From: JAHBNG01 sp039028975
Lineage (GTDB): Bacteria > Chloroflexota > Anaerolineae > Caldilineales > Caldilineaceae
Reading direction: 5' to 3'
DNA: 64,000 nt
Assembly (NCBI GenBank): GCA_039028975.1
Contig: JBCCHB010000085.1
Span: 1 to 64,000, forward strand
The translations under genes and the position numbers were made by a program. The notes below the pieces were generated by a model. That model was not told where the DNA came from and ran no database searches. It saw only the letters and a program-made list of their open reading frames with translations. Shown here piece by piece: positions 19,401 through 25,109 of the stretch. How positions within the stretch are numbered: position 1 is the stretch's first letter; the number at the start of each line of letters is the position of its first letter.

Positions 19401-21361
19401 CCGACCCAGAAATCGTCAAAGTTCTCGGTATGGTTGCTGTCCAGCTCCATATCAGAGGTCACAGTTTCGCTGTTGACCCGCTTGATCACGGTATCCGCGG
19501 TTGGCGAAGTGCTGGCTTGGAAGGTTACACCCAATACGTAGGAATTGTTGTTGGCGATGGGGAAGGTGGTGTCGTTGTTGGCTGGATCGCTGGCGTCAAA
19601 CCAGGGATCGAAGTAGGGAATTCCCCCATCCACATCCACATCCAAGGTAGGATCGTTGGCGTTGTCTCCATATGCGGCGACCGTGTAAATGTCGTCGTTG
19701 AAGGATTCGATGCGACCCACCACCAAGAAGGTACCATCCGAATCCTGAGGTGCCACCCGGCCCACATATTTCAGATAGTCGTTCTCGTTCTTGTCGAAGA
19801 AGAGGGTCGGGTTGAAGTTGCCCAATGCAGAAGCGGCCTCATAGGTGGGCGCACCACCGGCTGAATCGACCACGTGGTAGGCGTCGGAGGCAACATTTTT
19901 CCAGTGATTGACGTCGCTGCTGGCAGCGGCTGCCGTGGTGCCACCTACATCGCTGTAGACGTCGGCGTCGGCCTTGTACCACTGGACGAGGTCAGTGGAG
20001 ACGCCGCCTGGGGAAACGGTTGGTGCCGTCACCGTATCATCGCGGAAGTCAACATCACCACCGCTGTTGACATCGGGCAGGTCGGCCGCGCCATTGTCAA
20101 GGGACCCGTTGACATCGGTGTAGGTTTCACCCGCATTGACGTTGCCAGATTCTGCCGCATCATCACCACCGTCATTGTCCGAGTCGGTGTCGAGGTAGTC
20201 AGGATCGCTGTCAGTGTCGCTATTGACTGGCGATAGGCCGCCGGTATAAGCCGTATCAAGGCCGTTATTGCCAGGGCCAGCATCGCCATTGGGCGCAATA
20301 TAGCCCGCTGTGCTTTGGGCCTCCACATTGTCGGGGATGCCATCGTTATCCGAGTCCAGGTCGAGGTAGTTGGCAATCCCGTCACCATCCGTATCAGGTG
20401 TAATGCATAGCCTTACATGATAGTTAGAAAAACTACTACCCTCACCAGTGGCTGTGGTAAACGCCTCAAAAGTAATGGTAGAAGCTGCTTCTGTTGCCTG
20501 CCATAACATCCCGCCGGAAAGAATACCAGATCCTGAAACATTCTCAACACTTAACGTGTTGCCACTAGACGTGTTAATGTACCCAGGATTTAACGTACTT
20601 AAAAAGTGATAATCGTTTACATCTGAAACGATAAAGCCTTCTATATTACCACTTCCTAAAACTGCCCCCTGTTCTAATTCTATTATTCCTAATTCTGAAA
20701 GTGTAATTGTCATTTCCGTATTGGGTAGGTCACCATCTACATACAAGAGATCATTTGTTGGTGCTCTATGCGCATTCGTATAGTTCACAACTACATTCCC
20801 ACTATTCGCAGGGTAGGAAAAAAGATCGCTAATATCTGCTGTGCCTGAATGATTCGCACTAGCAGGGATACCCAAATCAGCTGGAAGTATAGGTATAAAG
20901 GTACAATTTTGCTCTACATTGTCTAATATCCCATCATTGTCATCATCCTCATCCGTGCTGTCGGGAACCGTGTCGCTGTCGGTGTCGGTGCTTTGCGCTA
21001 CGGCAGTTTGTGCGGCGAAGAGGTTATTGTAGATAGACCTTACAAGACCCTCTCCCGACCTCTCCCTAAAAGGGGAGGAGAATATTTGGGAAAAGGAAAG
21101 AGGAGGGCTTGTTGTCGCGTCGAACCAGGTTTCGAGACCTGATAGGTTTCCAAGACCTGTCAGGTTTGTTGCGTGTGCCAAGAGGTCCGCCAGCAGATTA
21201 TGATCCGTGGCACTGGTCTCTAATGCCGTAGCCTCGCTAGGCGGTGCCGGTGCAGCTAGCGGAGCCAGCGGTGCTAGCGGCGCTATCAGCAGGCTGAAAG
21301 CGGTGAGTAGAGCAAGCAGTGTGCTGCGCCAGCTATGGGTATGATCTTTTGGGCTGTTCAT
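13499..21361 (-). CDS. Giant modular surface protein, 2620 residues (TSP3, LamG-like, beta-helix, DUF285)
   Basis: ATG 21361 has AGGAG upstream and opens a signal peptide (LLALLTAFSLLIAPLAPLA). Approximate layout in residues: 63-108 code made by palindromic repeats; 122-142 TSP3; 143-320 inserted beta-rich domain; 321-404 TSP3 (LDLDSDNDGIPDNVEAQ); 450-857 and 869-1280 two tandem concanavalin-like units, each with VGSDGGGExWxGxINE and then a SYLAVKWGITL/TYLAIKYGVTL segment; 1310-1784 a right-handed beta-helix with GGAxY and FxGN repeats as in polymorphic outer-membrane proteins; about 1790-1890 an Ig-like region; 1988-2358 ten BspA/DUF285 repeats (FNQDIGNWNTSSVTTM type); 2370-2619 the C-terminal domain shared with the 3120-residue giant (MRDDLR, VDWVMIELRD, HHRNHL, dockerin-like loop). 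It is likely to be a secreted adhesin. No catalytic domain was seen. Confidence 0.9.
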   Translation of the reverse strand: MNSPKDHTHSWRSTLLALLTAFSLLIAPLAPLAPLAAPAPPSEATALETSATDHNLLADLLAHATNLTGLGNLSGLETWFDATTSPPLSFSQIFSSPFRERSGEGLVRSIYNNLFAAQTAVAQSTDTDSDTVPDSTDEDDDNDGILDNVEQNCTFIPILPADLGIPASANHSGTADISDLFSYPANSGNVVVNYTNAHRAPTNDLLYVDGDLPNTEMTITLSELGIIELEQGAVLGSGNIEGFIVSDVNDYHFLSTLNPGYINTSSGNTLSVENVSGSGILSGGMLWQATEAASTITFEAFTTATGEGSSFSNYHVRLCITPDTDGDGIANYLDLDSDNDGIPDNVEAQSTAGYIAPNGDAGPGNNGLDTAYTGGLSPVNSDTDSDPDYLDTDSDNDGGDDAAESGNVNAGETYTDVNGSLDNGAADLPDVNSGGDVDFRDDTVTAPTVSPGGVSTDLVQWYKADADVYSDVGGTTAAAASSDVNHWKNVASDAYHVVDSAGGAPTYEAASALGNFNPTLFFDKNENDYLKYVGRVAPQDSDGTFLVVGRIESFNDDIYTVAAYGDNANDPTLDVDVDGGIPYFDPWFDASDPANNDTTFPIANNNSYVLGVTFQASTSPTADTVIKRVNSETVTSDMELDSNHTENFDDFWVGSDGGGERWHGRINEIVFYDAELGTADLSRVESYLAVKWGITLDDDPASGTTNHDYVDSSGNVIWPGTTDAGYQSYHNNVAGIGRDDGSDLDQQMSTSQNSDSAVTIDNGGSFAADQTFMIWGHNGQSSSYGVSYSPTSYTPAAGYFRMNRVWKVNEVGTVGTVTVMNDSADHLLVSNDPNFASGVTEIALSGGSATRDFADGEYFTFGAELTAPGGVAADLTFWTKANAGTSTTADGSPVSQWDDQSLNGFDVTQATGTQQPLYRDGTEATNFNPALEFNDDFMNNTSRIMQTTDGMSMFSVGTTEVLAGIRTILASGDNYNDPTMDLEGTFWSPFLDGSGNVDLFNNQIPLNQPFIWSLRGPNEGSNTAADSMRAAFQGEEIATSLEFVSTNAPYGQNVGVGSDGGGEDWDGLINETIIYNRELTTDEWQRVSTYLAIKYGVTLVIDYLNSDGLLFWDTDGSQAAYSNDIAGIGQDDASGLNQKQSKSVNDDALVTIGLTSIEADNASNTATFAADKDFFVWGNDDGAIAWQTTEAPTGQQRLTREWLIDETGLTNTSLKVRIPDDSSGESTTLPAETTGVYLLVDADGVFGDLADGTLSVPMTLNGGYWEADYTFNDVALFTFATEATLSCLAGPVAPSLSTGSASPMPPSAGSATYVKQAATGAGTGADWDNAVGAAGLEAAIEAGGTVYIAAGTYTPAQRIDLTNNATGHFVYGGFPAGATGTDISGYDPATNVTTISGATSNIIFEDIGDGEANTLTIQGLVLDGGQGAGSAIYVGAKTVAVDLKFYDLVVQNHTVGSGSVYLSAITNVASQIQVLNSTFTNNNKADGGGIYITSVYPGANNNGVTNTGQYLIDGSSFSNNVTSVGGALYITSSHAWTVDNSSFCGNQANAADGGAVYCTTCFQNQFNNSSFSGNTASLFGGAMYATTAVVSFDGTTFVGNTGGDTADGGAIYATTATVNAINTNFYNNQAGAGGAIFSTTWYLNNRSRAENAIFSGNSATGTAAPSQGNAVGGAIHIEADLNGWDFVNTKFVNNSVPANGWGGAIAHFNGDSTIDGSLFFGNNINGDTSADGADVENYDVTGQFTNIANTAFQLASQAAYTNRIGGGTAQYSFGAGNTFSNSDDGSIPAAPTITCPTGLSSGGAPVTNMCPATTVDLDALHTGTIPTGATLVWSTDGDESDGLSSTEASPTSNSGTYFAYYFDSANSCYSPPSVATTVSVNTCSVAAPFITTWKTDNTGTSAANQIMVPLELGMTYNFTLEWGDGCSDTVTGGDISQITHTYNGTCTTTVDGTGTVTPISGTSTSSGAGTYSVEILGDFPQIHFADGGDQAKILSVDQWGDIAWESMNGAFQDASNLQVLATDVPDLSGAISLQSMFNGATSVNADFSGWDVSTITDMQETFRDATSFNGNISTWNTANVTSFASVFRDASAFNQDIGLWNTTSATEMRNMFSGAEAFNQDIATKAGVGISGGDAWSVSNVTNMRNMFANTDLFNQNIGNWNTASVTTMRGMFSSAASFNQDIGNWNTSNVTEMNGMFDEGSIFNQDISTKVGAGVGGGDAWDVGNVTDMSTMFSNNAVFNQDIGNWDTSSVTTMAEMFSNAPAFNQDISGWDTANVTNIVQMFNSASVFDQDLGTWTMTSVITAANMLDNSALSLANYDATLIGWDAQTLQSGVPLGAAGLFYCLAESQRANMIASDSWTITGDAKNCGSVTLPAKVILQGAYDSTSGTMRDDLRSLGDFPLTSPYGDGATTTSGVLGVGSATDAIVDWVMIELRDSGDNTSVVDTIVGLVQRDGDVVALDGTSTLTSTVAAGNYYVAVHHRNHLAAMTANSVAVSNSTPTTDFTTMSDANTHGTNAQVSLGGGLYALWAGNANGNNTVIRSGANNDIDDIYAIILGTNGANGNTNYIIDGYSDGDLDMDGQVIAAGPGNDVNRILSNIINHPGNSGGNANHVITEQLP
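21044..21168. repeat. Palindromic repeat sequences embedded in frame in the giant's N-terminus
   Basis: Two repeat-like stretches lie inside the coding sequence. One has CCCTCTCCCGACCTCTCCC followed by AAAGGGGAGGAG (it encodes FSSPFRERSGEG). The other has TTTCGAGACCTG and CAAGACCTGTCAGGTTTG (it encodes NLTGLGNLSGLE). Both resemble intergenic boilerplate repeats rather than domain code. Confidence 0.6.
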
Positions 21362-21594
21362 TGAAATTACTCCTGAACTGTTGAATGATTCGTAACTCGT
21401 AATGCTTAACGCTAGTCGCCGACTATTGATTACTCTTACCGACTTATCGAGGACGTGTCGGCTCTACGAGTGGGTTGAACGAGTATGGTATAATTAAGTT
21501 ATATTTGTGAGACTCAGTTTTGCTTGATTTGTATACACTATACTGAAAATCCTACTATCTACCCGAATGCTTATTTGAGAAACGGTGAAGGCTC

Positions 21595-22251
21595 ATGGCT
21601 GAACAAAAACAGGCTATCAAAGAACAATCATTTAAGGAATGCACATTAAAGTATCTAGACAAGACATTCGGGCTAGAACAGGTAAAAACATTATCTGCAC
21701 TTGAGCAATGGCTTACCATGCCAGCAGATATTTCAGAAATTGAGCGACATCATCTTATCCATATGAGAAATGTCCTTGAGTTTAACGTTCATGATTGGAA
21801 TGAACATGAATTAGATAGCCGCTTTATTGGCCCGCTATTTACACTCGTTGACTATTCATCGAACAAATTCAATCATTTTGCCCAACGTGAATTTGAAGGC
21901 ATGGTGGAAGATGTTCGCCTCTTTGGTAGACCAGATGGCGTGATTGCCAGCGGTCGGCGTGAACCAGAAAAACCATTTTTTGCCTTTCAAGAATATAAAC
22001 GCCGCCTCGATCCGAACGGTGATCCTGCTGGGCAGGCTTTAGCGGCAATGCTTGTGGGCCAAAGCATGGACGAAGTCCCCAAGCCTCTCTACGGTTGTTA
22101 CGTCATTGGGCAAGTCTGGCAATTCATCCTTTTGGAAGGAAAGCAATATGCCATCAGCCAAGATTTCTCGGCCATTACCGATGAAATTTTTGACATTTTT
22201 CGTATCCTCAAAGCCCTCAAGCAGATTGTGATTGAGCTGACGGCTGAGTAG
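21595..22251 (+). CDS. PD-(D/E)XK-like protein of unknown function
   Basis: This encodes 218 residues, with no signal peptide or membrane segment. I do not recognise a named family with certainty. The middle has GRPDGVIASGRREPEKPFFA followed by FQEYKRRLDP and GQALAAM. A PD motif followed about 20 residues later by E-x-K, then a Gln/Ala helix, is the pattern of the PD-(D/E)XK nuclease superfamily, as in restriction-type N-terminal domains. The N-terminal 100 residues (FGLEQVKTLSALEQWL, NVHDWNEHELDSRFIGPLFT) are helical and of unknown role. It stands alone, with the giant divergent on its left and a possible structured RNA downstream. Metal-binding activity is inferred from the motif only. Confidence 0.7.
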   Translation: MAEQKQAIKEQSFKECTLKYLDKTFGLEQVKTLSALEQWLTMPADISEIERHHLIHMRNVLEFNVHDWNEHELDSRFIGPLFTLVDYSSNKFNHFAQREFEGMVEDVRLFGRPDGVIASGRREPEKPFFAFQEYKRRLDPNGDPAGQALAAMLVGQSMDEVPKPLYGCYVIGQVWQFILLEGKQYAISQDFSAITDEIFDIFRILKALKQIVIELTAE

Positions 22252-22292
22252 GGCAGGATGAAGAGATAACATTGGAGATACATCATCCTGCC
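22252..22292 (+). other. Hairpin immediately after the stop codon
   Basis: GGCAGGATGA (22252-22261) and TCATCCTGCC (22283-22292) form a perfect 10-bp stem starting one base after the TAG at 22249-22251. There is no T-tract, so it could protect the mRNA end or be a weak terminator. Confidence 0.55.
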
Positions 22293-22364
22293 ATCGGATC
22301 ATCTGGTCATTGTGGAGAGGCGGTCGGAGATGTGGGAGGAATCATTTGCTGGAACAGGACCGTT

Positions 22365-22508
22365 TACGCCAAAATAGAAACAAAATAGGCGTATGAAAGT
22401 ACTCTAATTTGCCAAGCAAATTGACTCGTGATACACTGAATGCAGTGTATTCTAGCGGATACACAACTCCGAGGTGACCTGTTTGCTCAGGTCGCCTCTT
22501 CTTTTTTA
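22365..22508 (+). ncRNA. Candidate structured RNA: serial hairpins ending in an intrinsic terminator
   Basis: Consecutive perfect or near-perfect stems in about 145 nt: TACGCC/GGCGTA (22365-22393), AATTTGC/GCAAATT with a CAA loop (22406-22422), ATACACTG/CAGTGTAT with an AATG loop (22431-22450), then GAGGTGACCTG/CAGGTCGCCTC (22471-22498) followed by TTCTTTTTT. No reading frame of interest covers it on this strand. It lies 114 nt beyond the end of the preceding gene. It may be an independent small RNA or a structured 3' UTR. I could not identify a confident promoter and do not recognise the family. Confidence 0.45.
22471..22507 (+). terminator. Rho-independent terminator
   Basis: An 11-bp stem (one G-T type mismatch position) with a short TTTGCT loop is followed directly by TTCTTTTTT. 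This is the clearest intrinsic terminator in the window, reading left to right. Confidence 0.85.
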
Positions 22509-23121
22509 CGCAAGAAAAACGACGGACTCCGTCTGTAGACGGAATGATTTGATAGAAGATCTCGTTGGGGCAAGTTTGTAGACACACAAGGAAAAATCAT
22601 AAGATTTTTGCAAGTGAAGGCAAAAAACGCGGACACATCTAAGTCACATCGAAGTGTTCGCGAAAATTGTGGGTTTAGCAGGATGGGTGTGCTGGCCAGT
22701 CAACAACTGTCTGAACAACTTTCTATACTGCGGTCGTTTTGAAACAGGTGTTTTCGGGTGTTCTACCAGAACAACTAATTACCTATTTTCAAACGGAGCT
22801 AAGTACAATTTGATTGACTTACCTATTCTCAGTCATCTTAAAATGATTGTTCAAAGATATAAAAACTATAACAGGCTATTCCTGGATGTGCATCGGTCAT
22901 ATTACGTATTTCAAGTAATTGACTGCTCATCATTATCTGAAAACGAATCGATATTTTTGCACAAACAATGTCTCAAAACCTATAGCAAGCTTGGTACAGT
23001 CCTTGCGTAGCTATGCTTTGCTCAGGTTTTGCATCGCAAATCTTAGTATACAAAAGGACTATAGTATCAAGAGCCTATTGGCAAGATGGTCACAATGAGG
23101 CCCAGCAGTCTGTACTAGCCC
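22509..23121. other. Gene-poor interval
   Basis: It holds a further hairpin (TCCGTC/GACGGA at 22528-22543) and the dispersed palindrome at 22724-22805. I see no convincing gene: the 118-codon frame at 22654 lacks a ribosome-binding site, has no domain and runs through the repeat. Confidence 0.6.
22724..22805. repeat. Palindromic dispersed repeat, copy 1 (MITE-like)
   Basis: It starts TATACTGCGGTCGTTTTGAA and ends CAAACGGAGCTAAGTA. The arms are inverted relatives of each other, and the element is a reverse-oriented relative of 45448-45532 and 35066-35150. The reading frame at 22654-23010 that crosses it is therefore unlikely to be a gene. Confidence 0.7.
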
Positions 23122-23502
23122 TCAATTCCACAAGTCAGCATCTACCAGCACACGTCGCACCGTATTGGGGCTTAGTGAGTTGATGTGAGGATTATCGTTA
23201 AGGATATAAAGGGCGATTTGCCGCTTGCCCCATGTAGGGTTTTCGTGTTTGCAGCGAATAATTTCCTCTGCAACTCCTAAGTCGATTCGGCGCGGGTTAA
23301 GCGGAGCATGGCTACGTTCCTCTTCGAGTGCAAGGTACCCACCGGCCTTAAAACGCTCTTTCCAATAATAGAACGTTGAGCGGCTCACGTGAGCCTTTGT
23401 GCAGGCTTCAGTAACGCTACCCGTTTCTTCCCATATTTTGAATAAGAGCTGTCTTTGCTGAATGGTTGTGGTTCGATAATAAGCACTATTGTGTTTATCC
23501 AT
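23122..23502 (-). pseudogene. Truncated transposase, helix-turn-helix part only
   Basis: This encodes 126 residues. A winged/homeodomain-like helix-turn-helix (RQLLFKIWEETGSVTEACTK, then VSRSTFYYWKERFKAGG) is followed by a linker and NPTWGKRQIALYILND. These are the features of the N-terminal DNA-binding half of IS481/IS3-like transposases. The DDE catalytic core that should follow is absent: translation stops after LVDADLWN and no continuation was seen in the next 100 bases. I therefore call it a remnant. It may still bind DNA. The upstream region carries a diverged repeat, consistent with old mobile-element debris. Confidence 0.7.
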
Positions 23503-23557
23503 AATTTACCTCTCTAAATCGAATGCGTTTATGATAGCTATCATCCTGACCAGCAAT

Positions 23558-23663
23558 TTATACTCAGCTCCTTCGCATGGGTGTTGAAAACCCTTTCACT
23601 TCTCTTGAAATTGAGGGGTTGGCCACGCTTGCGCAGTTGAAAACAGCGCCTACAGTTAAAGTC
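23558..23663. repeat. Diverged repeat, inverted partner of 35392-35470
   Basis: The minus strand reads GTAGGCGCTGTTTTCAACTG followed by CGCAAG and a CAAGAGAAGTGAAAGGG-like segment. The plus strand at 35392 reads the same first 25 bases and a similar continuation. The right outer end carries TATACTCAGCTCC, as in the palindromic family. Confidence 0.6.
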
Positions 23664-24345
23664 TATTTCGCTTCCTTCCCGCCCAAAATGGACGGGCTAC
23701 GGCTAATGTCGCAAAATTTTGAGTATACCAGTAGAGCGGCGGGACACCGCATTTCTAGGACGCACTCGTCACGGCTGGCGGATTTGGTTTAAATCAAGTT
23801 GACAGTTAACATTATAGGATATTGGCTTTATCTCATTATTTCATGTAAGCTTATAGCAGTAAACACAAAACGATAAAAAAGATGAGATAATAAGAAGTTC
23901 TGGCTCTACAGATTGCCAATTACATGCACCTCCCATTCCCTACGTTGTATATCTACATTGACCGCGAACTGAGTACTTGCCTCTCGCGGTAACAAGATTT
24001 CTTCGAATGCACCACATAGCCCATCAAGGGCGCTAAATTCTTGCTTGAAATTCTGCCCTTTTTCTAATATAAAGTGCCAACGAGCGGGCGCAGGAGAAAC
24101 CAGTGGTTAATATCAAGCTCGCAGCCAGCAGATGCGATAGTCTAGATTCAAAGATTGAACGTGCGGGTTATTCATACAATTGCGATCTACTGATAGTGCT
24201 TAGGGTACTACGAAATGCGCTAGCTAGACGCCAATAAACCGTATGGCTAAACGCCAAAAACGGGTTGGAGAGCCAAAATACAACAAAGGTAGGATGACAA
24301 TCCAGACTTGGCTAAGACATTTGGCTGAAGGTATGAACTTCCTGT

Positions 24346-24395
24346 CTTTTACTTTCTTTTACTTTCTTTTACTTTCTTTTATTTTCTTTTACTTT
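24346..24395. repeat. Tandem decamer array (ACTTTCTTTT)
   Basis: About five head-to-tail copies of the 10-nt unit ACTTTCTTTT, one copy with ATTTTCTTTT. The period equals about one turn of B-DNA. All pyrimidines except one A per unit are on the top strand. Confidence 0.9.
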
Positions 24396-24522
24396 GTAGC
24401 CAATTGCTCAGCAACGATGAAAGAATAGAGTTGTTCGGCAATAACGAAAAACGAGGCCGACGGTCACTGTAGTACACGGCGGCTTAAGTCTCTATACAGC
24501 TGCCCTTACCCAGATGTCTACC

Positions 24523-24630
24523 CTTGTCATTTCGAGCGGGTCAACGAAGCCAGTATGTTCAAACGGGAGTTGATTGTTCATCCGAGCCGTCCATTTAGGC
24601 CGTTGGGCTAGCCGAGAAATCTAGCGTTCG
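24523..24630. repeat. Dispersed GTCATTTCGAGCG-type repeat, copy 1
   Basis: It begins CTTGTCATTTCGAGCGGGTC and ends GCCGAGAAATCTAGCG. This kind of intergenic repeat is widespread in several bacterial phyla. A second copy follows at 24707. Confidence 0.65.
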
Positions 24631-24706
24631 CCTTAACCTATAGTAGTTGCCTAGTACACCGGGGCGTAAATAACTAGACAGTTACGATAGCAGGTCGATC
24701 TCGATA

Positions 24707-24820
24707 CTTGTCATTCTGAGCGGGTCAACGAGACTACATGGTTCAAAAGCGAGCAAATCCTCAGCCAGATCAGCCTCATTTGAGCGAGTAGACGAGTCGA
24801 AGAATCTCGCGTTTGTCTAC
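24707..24820. repeat. Dispersed GTCATTTCGAGCG-type repeat, copy 2
   Basis: It begins CTTGTCATTCTGAGCGGGTC and ends GTCGAAGAATCTCGCG. It is in the same orientation as copy 1 and parallel in layout. A fragment (GACCCGCTCGAAATGACC) occurs inverted at 25049-25066. Confidence 0.65.
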
Positions 24821-25109
24821 GGTACCAGCTAACTGTTTAGAAACTTACGCCGCGCTGTACTAGTCAGCCAGAAAACTGGTCTTGTGAAGTGACGGTAGCC
24901 TATCTGTTCCTTAATTCAGAACAACTCTAATTCTAATTTTCTACTGAACACTTTGACCAAGCAAAAGATTTCTCGGCTGGCCTATCGGGACACAATAAGC
25001 CTATGGGATAAATAGACAGGTTGAATTGTCTGATCTAACATTGTAAGACCCGCTCGAAATGACCGTTTTGGAATCTGTCCAGTAGAGAAATAACGAAAAA
25101 GGAGCTGGA

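Larger units (their letters stand above)
23503..25109. other. 1.6-kb region without genes, rich in repeats
   Basis: I see only repeat debris: a TATACTCAGCTCC element end at 23561, a diverged inverted repeat partner of 35392-35470, a decamer tandem array at 24346-24395, and two copies of a GTCATTxxGAGCG repeat. The short frames at 23577 and 24243 are low-complexity or repeat-derived and are not called. Confidence 0.65.

Noticed and set aside
22654..23010. 118-codon plus-strand frame as a gene
   Set aside because: It runs through a dispersed palindromic repeat, lacks a ribosome-binding site and shows no domain.
23122..23502. Complete insertion sequence
   Set aside because: No catalytic DDE domain and no clear matching terminal inverted repeats could be found around it.
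23577..23792. 71-codon frame beginning MGVENPFTSLE
   Set aside because: The region is a diverged repeat also found near 35392; coding potential is unconvincing.
24243..24428. 61-codon frame with a hydrophobic tail as a membrane protein
   Set aside because: The hydrophobic part is the translation of the decamer tandem array.
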